This document shows, one piece after another, positions 35,201-46,100 of a stretch of DNA of 64,000 nt. The stretch is from Sparus aurata (Eukaryota > Chordata > Actinopteri > Spariformes > Sparidae). The first letter of the stretch is position 1; each line of letters begins with the position of its first letter. The notes under the pieces were generated by a model. It saw only the letters and a list, made by a program, of their open reading frames with translations. It had not been told where the DNA came from and ran no database searches. Both the position numbers and the translations under genes were made by a program. Where the stretch lies: positions 16,567,970-16,631,969 of the forward strand of contig NC_044199.1 in the NCBI RefSeq assembly GCF_900880675.1. Reading direction: 5' to 3'.

Positions 35201-38200
35201 CAATCAGATTAGATTGATGACATAAGACAGTTAGCTTTAGCTGGCAGAGCTCTAAATTCATGCAACAAATTTATATCAGCTGAGATATTAGGATTATATT
35301 TCGGCAACAATGCAACTGACAGAACTAAACCGCACTGCTGCACTTTTACTGCAAATGAGTTAGTCTGGGACATGTGAGATAACAACATGCCATCCCCCCC
35401 CCCCCCACCTCGTCCCATGTCTCTGTCTCTGAGCTGCAGCTGAATGGGTGTTTCTGCATTCACCGCTCGTCAGTAAGAACATGAGGCTTTGCCGGCTCTC
35501 TAAGAGGATCATATTTTAAATCCAGCAGAATCCATTGGCCTCTTTACTTTGTACTCTGTGGTACCTCGAGTGCTGGGTAGGTTCTTTAAACATGATAAAA
35601 AAGACAAAGTCATTTTGAGTTGGTCGGGCATCCCTGTCTGGAAGAGGGAGGATTTACTGTGCCCAGGTGAGAAGAAAGACAAAAGAAGAAGCTCCTGAGG
35701 TCGGCCCGTGATACGTGACACAAATCAAAATTAAAAATTAATGCCTTTTCAGTCGTTCTATCCTTCTTGAACTCAATGAACCTGGTCTACCTGCCTTACT
35801 GCGGGCGATGAAAGTGCACTCTCATTTGTCATTCTCTGTTTTTTTGCTTGATAATTCTATAAGCAATCTGCTCTTTGGATTCTTTTATTAGACTCCACGC
35901 ATCACATGATGTGACAAATAATGCTGACAAGATGAAGAATAGCCTTTGTTTTTTACAACGGTGCAGGGAGAAAAGACTAACAAAGACTCCAGCAGTTACT
36001 GTCTGAGACTCATGCAAAAAAAAATGGCATTTTAACATAATGCAGCGAGTTGGAGGCGTGATGAGGGTTGGATGGGGCTTGTGACTGGGAAGCTGTTGGG
36101 TAAAAACATTGCACCAATTCAGGCAAGAGAAGAAACAGCGAAGCAATGGTGGTTGCCATCAGCTTTCCCAGGTGCACTGTAGTAAAAAGAGCTTTTATGT
36201 TCAGCAAGCTCTCTGTGGATAAATACGAGTTTATAAAAACGGAAAATAGAGCTGAGGGGAGCAGGGCTTCATGTGTAATTGGCCTGGTGCAAATGGGCAC
36301 AATGGAATGAAGGGCTGGCCTTGAATAGACTGTGAATGTGTCTCCTGAATGAACGTTACATCATTCCACAGAGTTTATATACGGACTGACTGACAGGAAT
36401 TACACTAAGGGCAGAAAGGAAAGTTTTGGTACAATCATAACCTAACTGAGACAGGATTTTAGGAGGAAGGAGTTTAAGAATTATTATTAACATTCTTAAA
36501 ACATCTCTGTGTCATTTCAAACTTCTCCTGAATGTTGACAAGACAAAGTAGATCATTCTCAAGAGCCCATCCATTCCAATTAAAAATTTCCAATCTTATA
36601 AATACCTGTGAATGTGGCTAGATGGCAGTCTCCGTTTTAAACCTCATGTGGAACAACTGGCACAGAAACTAAAGATAAAACAAAAGACTGTTTCTCTATT
36701 GAGGACAAGAAAATGATTGATGATGTTTATCATTGTGCTTTCCGTTTCACCACAGGAGATACATAATTGTTTTTACTATCTATTTATGTTATTATATGAA
36801 ACAGTAGGATGCTTTTGACTAGCAATATGACAGAGATATTGTTACCTCCACTTGGGTTTTCATCTGTGTTCTTGATCTCATTGAGATGATCTAATTAAGT
36901 AAAGGTTATACTGCCCGAAACTGACGTCAAGCGATCGCAAACATCCCTTATGTCGAAACCCATTTTCTTGCTTATTTTTTCATCCATGAAATTGATGCAA
37001 AGAGGTTTCTTCTTCTCATTCGTTTCAGTAAGACGTGTAATCTACCTCAAATATAGTCTTTGGTATTTCTGTACTACAATAATTTGTTGCTTGTTATCTG
37101 ATACGGATATATCTAACTTCAATGAGTTTATATTGGCCAATATATTAGCATGGCTGATTTTTTTACCTAACTCTTACTACAACTACACAAATGAGAAGAA
37201 GACCGCCAGATAAAAAAAAACATGCAGCCAAAAAAATGTACTCCATAGTGTGTAACTGCTTCTGTGACATTAACCTTTATGCTGTTATACTGTCTTTAGT
37301 TAGTTTGGAATATGAACATTAACTGGGATGAAGAAGCCAACCGAACCAATACCTTAAATAACTTTAATGACACTTCTATTGATTAATGGCCCTTTTCTGT
37401 TTCTATGTTTTCCACAGCACTTCTCATCCATCACCTTTGAGTAACTAAGTGTGCTGCTGGGAAATAGTTTGATATCATCATGTAGTGTCACTCTATAATA
37501 TCATTATCATAATTTGATCGCATTGTTAATGCGTTTACAAAATTATGTCCGAATAAATGATATAGTTATAAACAAAATGAGTAATTTGCTCAAAGCATGT
37601 GAAGAGTTTGCTTGATGTAAAGCAGTCCAGTGGAACACAGTTCAGTGATGTGTCAATATCAGTAACAATGTTTTTTTATATTGTGACATTTAACATTATG
37701 GCCCTGTCCTAAATCAGAAATTAGACTTTTCTTTGTATAAAGTACAGTGATGGTGACTGTGTAATTATGCCTCATCATTTAGTAATGCAATGACTGTTAA
37801 ATGGGGTAATTATGTGTATGTCACTGTACTGCTACTCTACGCACACTAGTCATTGTGTTAACCCACAGCTGACCTGCTTTGAATCTCTGCTTGCTGCAGA
37901 GGAAGACAGAGTCTGACTGGGCTTCTGCTTGTCACCGTGCAGCCATTTCATGCCATGTGGGGGGAAAGCGCCCCGGGCTGCACCCTGCTGACTGCTCTAC
38001 AACACAGGCCTGGCAGCAAGGCACCAAACAGCTGTAAGACTCACTCGCTGATGGCACACAGTGTCATTCAGAGTGCCAGCCGAATCATGCTCTGCAAGGA
38101 TTCCTGTATCAACCCAAGTCTGTACTCTGTGACAAACCCTGAGCAAAAATATACTAACTTGAATTCTTTCAAGTGAATATTGTGTGTGAAAATAAATGTT

Positions 38201-40762
38201 TTACCGATTGTATTCAATATAAAGTCAGACTATTCTTCAAGACTTACCCATTAGATGCTGCTAAAACCCTTAAAAATCCACCAAATCCAGATAACAGCAG
38301 CCGTACCAACAAAAAAAAAAGTGACATGGATCTCATATGTCACATCATGTTTCACTTACACAACCAGCAGCCTCCCCTGAACATTAATGCAACCACTAAC
38401 GTCAATGCACAGCTTCAGGAGACATGCGCGCACACAGTGACTGTTGACATGCGTGACTTGATGCTCATCCATCCACCAGTCCCTATCATCCTCAGGAACA
38501 TTGCATAATAGGAGAGAGATTAGCCCCGTGGACCTAAGCATCAACAGTGTCTGGCAACAACTCTACCTTGACCTTTTCATCTAATTTCATTACCTGTAGG
38601 GAAAATCTGACTGCTCTGTAATGTTTCACCATGATGCGTATACCTCTGAGCTGCTTGTTTCAAGATAACAAGCGTTCAGTTAGTTTGTTAAACAACTGTT
38701 TCCCTCAATTTAAGTGACAAATTGTTTACCCCTCATTAAGTCTCAAATGTGCAGGAATTCACATTTCACATTATATTAATGTTTTGTCAGGGGGCCTCCA
38801 GTAAAAAACTATGTGATTATTCAGGGAATGGGTTCAAAGAAGGGGGAGGGTTAGGTTTTGGGGTGTTGGTAGTTTAGGGTCTTAACTGAGAGCAGAGCTG
38901 CAGTAAAGTGAAGCTATAACAATGACAGCTCCAAATGGGTAACCAGGATACATCATTTAGTTCCGTTTGACAGTTTCTCAATTCCACTTTCATTAAAGGT
39001 CCAGTGTGCAGGATTTAGAAGGATTAAGAGGGCAGAAATAGAATATAATATTCATACGTATATTTTCACTAATGAACATGAAATTAAGAATCATTGCATT
39101 TCCGTTAACTCAGAATGAGCCTTTGTATCAATCGAGGGAGCATGTCCTCTTCTACGGAGTTTGCCATGTTGCACCGCCCTGCCTTTACAGTAGCCCAGAA
39201 CGGACATACCAAACTCTGGCGCTTGACCTCACCTACAATGTCACTGCTGATGCCACTGAATTCTACACACTGAACCACTGACAAATGACAATATTAGTTG
39301 AACTAAATCCTCCCAAATTATCTGAACAATTGTGTATTAAAGGTGCTATGTGGAAATGTCTGTTGTACTACTAGTCGGTTGTTAGTTTAAGTTAGTGGAC
39401 TCCATTTCTATACTGAAGTTAGCTACTGTAACTGTCTGTCAGTGGAGCAGAGAGAGGCACTCAGACGAGGCACTCGAGAACGTGCAAAAAGTCTTTAGAC
39501 TGCCACAGCAGATCCGATCCTGAATCCTATACAATGAGATCCACAGTCAGCACATAAGGCAACTCAAACAAATCGTCCACAGGCTTGTGGAGGCAACAGA
39601 GTGAGACGAGGAAGGTCTCATTTTTCACACATAGTTACAATCTGGTCACAGATGACCAATAGAACAGCGATTAACACATGTAAAATGCTAGTAATTATTA
39701 TGTACAGCCCCTTTAATGGATAAATAAACTGGATTAATTTATTCAATAGTGGTATGCTACTTTAAAATGTTGTGGGGAGATTGCTGCGACTTTTGTCTAT
39801 GTAATCAGGCTAGAGAGGCCTTTATTCTTTAAAAGAAGACCCCTTTCCTCACTGCAGTAGTTTTCGTACAGTCCCTAATCATTTTCATCAGACAACAGAT
39901 TAATTTCTTGTGTATTGTGTAAATAGGTACATTGTGTGTGTAATCTCTGGCTATGGTTAGCGTCTTAATACCCATTTATATTTGCATGATATGACCTTTG
40001 ACCCCCGAGAGCCTGGCTGGAGGCCTGGCTCTGGACTCAGTGGATAGTGACGGACAGTGTTTGAACTCACTTGTACGAGCTGCCTCCTGTGAGCTCCTCT
40101 CTGATCTGCCTGTTCACAGCGTCCGCCGCCGCCCTCCCTTTGTCCTCTCCTTCCACCTTCAGGACAACTTTCTTCGCCCCGTCCTGCTTACTGGACTTCT
40201 TTTTCCTCTCCGGGGCCTGCAGGAGGTCCTTCTCCTGCACCTTGTCTGCGATAGCGCTCTTCTCCACGCCGCTGTCCGCGTCCGCCAGCACTGCGTGCTG
40301 TTTGGCGTGCCTGGACCTGTCTGGCGCCCGCTCGTCGCTCGGAGGTTTGGGTATCCAGGGGTGGTCGTACCTTTTCGGGATGGGCCACGGCTTGTAGTCT
40401 TTCTGGTACTGGGTCTCGCTGTTGAACGGTGTTTCCGGTCCGTGGTACTCGTTCTTGGGTTTGCAGCTCGGTTCGGGTCGCACCTTCCAGTGCTTAAAGT
40501 CCTCGCGCATCACCGAGCTGCACACGCGCTCCTCGGAGACGCACCTTCGCGGCGCGCGTGTGCGGGATTCTGCGCGAGACGGCTGCGTTTCTATGGCGAC
40601 CCGGGCCTGGGGAGGGTGGAGCGGCGGCTGCAGCTGGATGTGCTGCATCTCAGAGACGTCCGTGTACTTGGTGAACACCAAAGGCACCGCAATGTCAGCC
40701 TTGTCCAGCTGGTTCCAGAAGCGGGCCATGCAGCACGCCCTGCTGATACAGGGCCACGCCAT
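20113..40762 (-). CDS. map6: MAP6 (STOP), microtubule-associated protein 6, long form
   Basis: Coding exons in transcript order: 40762-40071, 26580-26367, 26182-25971 and 20260-20113, predicted 421 residues. The N-terminus MAWPCISRACCMARFWNQLD is nearly the family's signature start; Cys5, Cys10 and Cys11 match the palmitoylated cysteines that take mammalian MAP6 to membranes. Residues 83-140 carry tandem Mn-type microtubule-binding modules (REDFKHWKVRPEPSCKP, then KDYKPWPIPKRYDHPWIPKP). Exon 2 carries a further module (TEYKAYRDVKPAK and ETSYSATFKGQ). Lys-rich sequence ending SKEMNNKLAEAKE follows. The protein stabilises neuronal microtubules and binds calmodulin in mammals. The start at 40762 was chosen by this conservation, although the frame is open 30 codons further up. 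The fourth exon is the least certain part. Confidence 0.82.
23874..24425. repeat. MITE copy B with terminal inverted repeats
   Basis: Left end TTAAAGTTCAACCAAAAATG and, on the opposite strand at the right end, TTAAAGGACAGTTCACCCAA. The ends are inverted copies bounded by TTAA. The interior matches copy A. No transposase frame, hence non-autonomous. Confidence 0.75.
25734..25739 (-). promoter_or_regulatory. Candidate poly(A) signal, map6 short form
   Basis: TTTATT on the plus strand reads AATAAA in the map6 direction, about 230 bases past the short-form stop. The surroundings are a TTA-rich run, so chance is possible. Confidence 0.35.
25967..26182 (-). CDS. map6: map6 exon 3, with a stop overlapping its donor
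   Basis: Begins VDRYSARSKPRK in phase 0 and is rich in Lys, Ser and Gly. It ends DKEKSKEMNNKLAEAKE, nearly the same as the end of this exon in mammals. The last bases GAGTAAAA can be read as Glu-stop or as a splice donor GA/GTAAAA. Confidence 0.88.
   Translation of the reverse strand, partial: VDRYSARSKPRKSGATSSGQGKPGKKAKDKQSGALRGSKKTASENHPENRPAVGDKEKSKEMNNKLAEAKE
25967..40762 (-). CDS. map6: MAP6 short form, reading through the exon 3 donor
   Basis: If the last donor is not used, exon 3 runs on to a TAA at 25969-25967, giving 373 residues ending AEAKE. The TAA lies across the splice donor (GA/GTAA), so the short form needs only intron retention or early polyadenylation. Mammalian MAP6 is known to exist as long neuronal and shorter forms lacking the last exon, which fits. 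An AATAAA on this strand lies about 230 bases after the stop. Confidence 0.6.
26367..26580 (-). CDS. map6: map6 exon 2
   Basis: 71 codons plus one base. It encodes TEYKAYRDVKPAKMIRAK, then a PPDEKTSLETSYSATFKG module and NKALERRRIRSLYSEPY, all strongly MAP6-like. The acceptor is CCACACAG and the donor CAG/GTGAGA, leaving phase 0. Confidence 0.94.
27170..27610. repeat. MITE interrupted by a retroposon
   Basis: The left end AAGGAATAGTTTGTTATTTT and the right end (other strand) AAGGAATAATCGGGCATTTG form terminal inverted repeats. Interior phrases such as TCAATCTTCTCATCTAACTC match the common fish family also seen at 11400 and 53450. The insertion is described separately. Confidence 0.7.
27233..27357 (+). 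mobile_element. 5'-truncated retroposon inside the MITE
   Basis: 125 bases of the 3' end of the family seen at 82-361 (GTCCAGGGTGTACCCTGCC, AAAGCGGTTACAGACCATGA) with a TGACA-repeat tail. Flanked by AGTCACGAGACTG at 27220-27232 and AGTCACGAGATTG at 27358-27370, a 13-base duplication with one difference. Truncation at the 5' end and the duplication point to target-primed reverse transcription. Confidence 0.75.
27655..27900 (+). pseudogene. Remnant of a LINE reverse transcriptase C-terminus
   Basis: HSLFTLMPTG, then after a one-base shift RYRSICCCITRLQSSFLPKA and VRLHNSS, is the typical tail of LINE ORF2 proteins in fish (pattern HSLFTLLPSGRRYRS). It is frameshifted and truncated, hence dead. 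Confidence 0.7.
28456..28510. repeat. (CT)n microsatellite
   Basis: CT-rich run with GCTCG and TTT interruptions. Confidence 0.9.
31757..31818. other. 28-bp hairpin with a 6-base loop
   Basis: Arms 31757-31784 and 31791-31818 are inverted copies with a single mismatch (31766 against 31809), loop TTGTGT. In the map6 transcript direction the mismatch becomes a G-U pair, so the stem would be continuous. The core AGTTTCTCTTCTAAAT is not simple repeat. It may be a degenerate foldback element; small-RNA function is unproven. Confidence 0.7.
34074..34276 (-). mobile_element. tRNA-derived SINE with perfect target duplication
   Basis: On the minus strand it starts GGGCGCGCAGGTGG, with an A-box region GTGGTCGAGTGGTTAGAGCG and B box GGTTCGATTCC, about 40 bases apart as in tRNA genes, then a unique body and an A-rich tail (34090-34100). 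Flanked by identical 16-base copies GGAGATGCTTACTTCT at 34074-34089 and 34261-34276. The perfect duplication suggests a fairly young insertion. Confidence 0.9.
35393..35407. repeat. Poly-C run
   Basis: About 13 C residues followed by CACC. Confidence 0.85.
36505..36765 (+). pseudogene. Decayed LINE reverse transcriptase fragment
   Basis: One frame, broken by stops, reads LLNVDKTK, then NFQSYKYL-stop-MWLDGSLRF, KPHVEQLAQKLKIKQKT and later DVYHCAFRFTTGD. These follow the order of fish LINE ORF2 (YKYLGIWLD, FKPHI, VYHSALRF). The internal gap and stops show it is dead. Confidence 0.75.
38993..39276. repeat. MITE with TTAA end
   Basis: TTAAAGGTCCAGTGTGCAGG on the left and, inverted, GGTTCAGTGTGTAGAATTCA on the right. 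The interior AGTAGCCCAGAACGGACATA is a phrase of a well-known teleost MITE family. Confidence 0.75.
39337..39716. repeat. Second TTAA-ended MITE
   Basis: Begins TTAAAGGTGCTATGTGGAAA. The opposite strand at the right end reads TTAAAGGGGCTGTACATAAT. The short inverted termini and TTAA at both ends suit a piggyBac-like MITE; class is inferred. Confidence 0.6.
40071..40762 (-). CDS. map6: map6 exon 1
   Basis: 230 codons plus two bases, GC-rich, ending with the Lys-rich stretch and RGRAAADAVNRQIREELTGG, which is very close to the mammalian sequence at the same junction. The donor is AA/GTGAGT and the first base of exon 2 completes a Lys codon. The putative palmitoylation cysteines and the first Mn modules are here. 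Confidence 0.93.
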
Positions 40763-43105
40763 GACGGGCTGTAGAGAGCCTCCACTGAAGCACAGCCGGG
40801 GTCCAGAATCTAGAAAAAATATCTCTCTACACTCCTGATGTGAGACAAACAAGATGTCCGTATGTCAGGCTGCACGGTTGGCTCCGAGACGTTTGGCGGT
40901 TAAACTAGCGTATTAAATAGATCCATTGTGCTTCATAAATACACAGATTGGAACGAATTTATTGGAGAAAAATAAACCAACCGTGGTGCTGTTTGCTCTG
41001 CTTCCCTGTGTGCAGCTCTGTCCCGTACGTCCTGCTACATCACTCCACGGCAGGGCACTGCAAGGAAAAACGGCCCCGCCCGCCTGCTCAGCATCCCGGA
41101 GACAAACCGGGGCCGCCGAGGAGGAAAACAGTCAATTCAGAAAGAATATGAAGGCGTTCCGGTTCAACCTGCAGCCTCAAGGAGGGACTGGTTCGCTTGT
41201 GAAATAGGGCGAGTTAACTTTAAACACACCGAAATGGGGAATAAAACACATCAACAGATATATATATATATGTATATATATATTTTTTGTATACATGTAC
41301 GTATATTGGATTGGTCATGTCACATATCTGTCGCTACAAACATTGATTTAGGTCGCCTGCTATTATTTTGAAATTTAAACACGGATTTCCGCTGCAAGGC
41401 GGATCAACACAGTGAACTCGACGTAAACGTGTTTTTACTCACCCTGCGTCGTGGTACGGGAGGAAGGACGTGTGGTCCAGCCATCACCTCTGTTACTCGC
41501 ATCATTTTCATGTTTTCCTAACATTTGGTGGTCAGTAAGAACATGAGCGTTGTTGCCTCATGTAAGCGTATTAAAAGTAAAATTAATATATTTCAGGAGG
41601 ATACAAATGATGGATGAAGCTGGATTATAATACCAGATGAATTCGTGAATTGAAAAAAAAAAAAAAACAACAACAACAACAGAAGAAGATAATAAAGTTG
41701 GATAACATCTCCATGCACTATTGGATTAAAAACAATTAATAATTGATTTTTTTTTTAAATTTATTTTGGAAGAAAGTTCTGAATGAATTATGTATGACAC
41801 AGATAATCAAAGGGTGTAAAAAGCTCCTCACTGTTAAACATAACGACACTGATTCAGGCAGACTTGCCTTTGTGACAAAGCCCATCCAGTATTTGCAGAC
41901 TGCGCCAGCAAATGAAAGAGTTCATGAATAATGCCAACTCATTGCACACCCTGAGGGGCTGTTTCCCATCAGACTGCAATTTCTGAGACTCCAAAAAGAC
42001 AGGCACATTATCTTAATGGAGGTTTTGAATAATGAAGGCTGGCAGCTCATTTTTAGAGGCAATAATCACTCCTTTGCTTTAAAGCAAAATATGTTTATTT
42101 TCTCACATCATATATTAATATCATTATTGCTGCTATTCTTTTATATTATGTGCAGCTGCATTGACTTTCTTTTGTCAGCGGGCAGGTAAAACCTTAACCA
42201 ACCGATTGTCTAACTGACTGCAAGATCAAAGTGGTAATGAGGTGATTAAAAGGAGATAAGCCCTGAAGGAGTCAATAATTTATGAGGACGTAATCAAAGG
42301 GCAAAACAAAATGGACTGGCAGTCACACCTATTGGCCCTGGCAAGTGTCACTCTTACAGAAGCTAACGAGGGAAACATTAAAGGTAAATATGAAGAAGAC
42401 AAAGAAAGCAAGAGAATTCAAGTTTTACATTTATCTGAGCGTCTTAGTGTGGATCGCTGAGATAAGGCATGGATGGCTCCTCCACTATCTCCTGTTGACT
42501 TTTTTCTTTCCTCCTCATCACCTTGAATAACCCTTGAGAATGCCCCACTGTGTCATACACACCTTGATGATGGGCTTAAAAAAACAGCAATTAAAAAAAA
42601 AATCAAATCAAATCAAAGTAACAATAGCAGCACTGATAATGACAGTATGTGATAATAATGTGTCAGAGGACCTTGATCACTATCTGTATCACTCTAAGAT
42701 GCAGTTACGTGGTTGCTCAACCAGATGGCTGCCTTTCAGCATTTTAGGCCAAAATATCACACAGTCATGCTGCCTTCCATGCAGACAGAAAAAACAAAAC
42801 AGCAAAGGCAACACTGAAAAAAAGGCCTTTTACATTCCCATCTTCTACTTATTTATGGTGCTTTTTCTTTCATGTTTTTAGTGTTCCACTCTGTGTTTGA
42901 GCAGCTCTTTCCTCACAGGGTCAAAAGTCAGATATGTTAGATATGGATTGACAAATCCGGCCCTACACTGACTGTCTGATAAGACTGTCAATAGGAGGTA
43001 ATGGTGGAGAGGTGAGAAGGGCAGACTTTGGACCTGCTTCACTCGCTCTCCTTCTTGCCACCGGCTGCAGCTCCTCGGTTAGTCTCTCTTTCTCTTGTGG
43101 GAAAC
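40763..43105. other. Intergenic gap between divergent map6 and mogat2
   Basis: A 2.3-kb head-to-head gap. Near map6 (40763-41170) it is GC-rich, with a CCCCGCCC box at 41084-41091 that fits an Sp1-type site and a map6 promoter. The rest is AT-rich with a TATATA run (41256-41290) and poly-A/CAA repeats near 41660. No open frame here has protein-like content. Confidence 0.5.
41256..41290. repeat. (TA)n run
   Basis: Two TATATATA blocks separated by TG, then a T run. Confidence 0.9.
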
Positions 43106-43199
43106 ATGAAGATTGATTTTGCCCCCCTGGATTTGCCCATGCACAGGAGGCTGCAGACGGCTGTCGTGCTGCAGTGGGTCTTCTCCTTCCTCGCTCTGG
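43106..43199 (+). CDS. mogat2: mogat2 exon 1
   Basis: Starts ATG in the context GAAACATGA and encodes MKIDFAPLDLPMHRRLQT followed by VLQWVFSFLALG. It ends with one base of a codon before GTGAGT. This corresponds to the second exon of dgat2, so mogat2 lacks the extra N-terminal exon. Confidence 0.9.
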
Positions 43200-46100
43200 G
43201 TGAGTGTGCATGTTTGTGTCTGAGTCCGCTGGAAACATCTGGAAATGGTGCAGTATCAGTGGGATGGTAATGTTAAATCACGTCAAATCTACAGTTAGTC
43301 TTTGTTTTTTTTCACTGTGGGGTTTCAAACATGTTGGCCAAGCTGATCTTGCTTTAAGTGTAAGGGAAGGTGAAAGGCAGGGAACTGTTATAATTGACAT
43401 AGCTGCTAGACAACCAGAAGAGGGAGCCCAAAAAAGACAAGATAAGCTTTCAACCATTTCTCTATTACTTTTACATTACAAGCTCAATATGAGAAGGTTA
43501 CCATACAAAACCCTCTGAAAAATTATAAATTATGATTAATAATGTGACAATGCTGTGGTTAGGATCTGTTTAGGTTTAGGCCCAAACACACAGGAGTCTC
43601 AATCACAAGCAGGGGTTACATGAGTTACAGGAGTGGCTGGGAGGTGTGGCCTGTGTCGTCAGTTTATTATTTATTGATGACTTTGACAATATATATCAGT
43701 CTCACACCAATTAACCCTCTTTTGAAAAAAAAAAAAAATGTCTAGGGTCCTGACCACCTCTGGCAGCAAAAACAAGGAGTTACAGACAAACAACACCCAC
43801 CAGTTTGAGAAATTAAAACATTACATTTGAGCCACTGTAAAACAGAAGGGGGACTGTGCAACATGTGGCTGTTGAAACTAATCTTTGCTTTGGCAAAGTA
43901 TTTATTAATCAATCTGACTCTAAGGGCCCCCAGATAGCAACCAGTGGATGGGGGTTTAGAAGTAATGGGCATTGCATTACAATAACCGGAACAAAAATGA
44001 TATAATTCTGGGCAGAAGCAAGAAATATGACTCAAATGACCTTGTGAGTTCAAACATCTGTTACATTTGTCCTCTACCTCTGGATATATTTCAAATTTAG
44101 ATTATTTTTTTTTACTTAAGTCCACATTATCCCTGGGAACTGCTGGTTGGTAATCACTGCGGTATACTGATCCCAGAGGCCCTGCTTTACTGTCTGTTCT
44201 TTTGAATCGGAGTGAATTAATCAGGAGTGAATCCAGTTACATCATACAGGCAGCAGTCACATACAATACAAGAATGCCCATCTCAACCTCCCAACTCAAG
44301 CTGAGACAGAACTATTTGAACACAGAAACTTCTAGTTGATTTCATCACTGGTGTCCAAGTCATCACCTGGAGGGAGTGATTTTTTCATTAAATGTATAGA
44401 TTAGGTTTGGCTTAAATAATTCATGGTGAAACATGAAATGTTCATCAGACATTCTCACACATCATGGCTGTTATCAGTAACCACCAATGATTTCAGCAGC
44501 AGTCGTAGTGTACACTAGTGATGCAGAGCTGATACTCAACACACATGAAATGGATAACTGAACACATGATCTTCTCGTAACCTTTCATATGATGTGTTTT
44601 TGACGTGTTCTGCCACACCAGAACGGATGGTTACATGCATACATTACATTCTAGCTGCTCACTATAGGAATTCTGTCCATCCTCAGCACCCACCTGCATC
44701 GTCCTGTTCTTTTACCTGCTGTTCACTCGCTTCTGGCTGATCAGTGTGCTGTACGCCGTCTGGTGGTTCATTGACTACGACACTCCATTACGTGGAGGCC
44801 GCAGGGTGCCCTTCTTGTGTGGCCTCAAAGTTTGGGAATACATGAGGGATTACTTCCCCATCAAGGTAAGGAGATAGCCTTCAGGCAGTTATTATCCAAG
44901 GCCTACATCTTAATCACTGTATACTTAATATTCACATCACTGGCATTGAGCAGACCTAAAGTCCACGGAAGGTGCGGTGGGATTTAGACATCAGAACATC
45001 TCGCTCAGCTAGGTCATTTAATCTAATCTCAAATCTCCAGCTACATACAGGCAGTGGGCCTTATCTCTGTCCTGGCAGCAAACAGACCACTAATGGACGA
45101 CGTCCCTGTGTTCCCTATAGTCATGCACTGTATATGCACACATAACCTCCCCACAAAAACATTTCAATCATACGTTTAATACTTTATTTGCTTTGTTGCC
45201 ATTGAGCACACTGATACCATTACCAATTCAGTCTGATAGATATGAAGCTGAAGCTAGGAGACAGTTAGCTGAGCGTAGCACAAGGACTGAAAGTAAAAGG
45301 GAAAGAGCTCGCCTGATGATGAGGCATCTCCAGGAATTCACTGCTTTTGGTGAGGGAATAATAACATAAATCCCTTCTTGTTTTTCACTTTGGTTTTGTG
45401 TGGAGAAAATGCATATTGTGTTCAAACGTTAGAGGTAGGACGTGTCTAAGAAGATTTGTTCTTGTGAGCAGAGCTTCCAGTCTTTATGCTAAGCTAAGGT
45501 AACCATCACCATAACCATCTCGCTCAAGCTTCATGTTTAACAGACAGACCTGAGAGTAGAATAGATTAATCTTATTTGGTTTGAAAGCAGATAAGAGTCA
45601 TCTCACATCCCCAAACTATATGCAAATAAACACATGTATCGCTGGGACAAATAGACACAATGTTGTTTCCCCAAAGAAGAAATAACTTAAAGAATACCAC
45701 ATTTACAAGTGGGCCCAAACAATAAAGAATGCGTTGCGGACAGCGTTTCACACAAGTTTATAAAGTGTCTCCCTAACTCAACACTGACAACATCAGGCAA
45801 ATCTTTAATAGAGTCTGGGGATTATCTTGCAGAAAGATCAAAAAGTAAATTTACGTTTACGTTTAGGGCATTTAGCAGATTTAGCTTTTGTCTAAAGTGA
45901 CTTACAATAAGTACATTTAATACAAGAAAGAAACCACAACATATCACCGTCGATAAAGTAAGAAAAAAAAAATAGAAACAATTTTGCATAGTTTCTGAGC
46001 ATATAGCTGCTATCTATCAAAAAAAAGTAGCATGTTTTAGTAACTGTTTAATGTACTTGCAAAATTTGACATGTTTACCTTAAATGTAAATGTGGTGGCA

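Larger units (their letters stand above)
26581..40070 (-). other. map6 intron 1 (13.5 kb)
   Basis: Contains a nested MITE/retroposon (27170-27610), a LINE end (27655-27900), a CT microsatellite, a 28-bp hairpin (31757-31818), a tRNA-derived SINE (34074-34276), another LINE scrap (36505-36765) and two TTAA-ended MITEs (38993-39716). No further coding exon recognised. Confidence 0.7.

Noticed and set aside
39998..40774. 258-codon plus-strand frame
   Set aside because: It is the antisense shadow of GC-rich map6 exon 1, whose minus-strand product is clearly MAP6.
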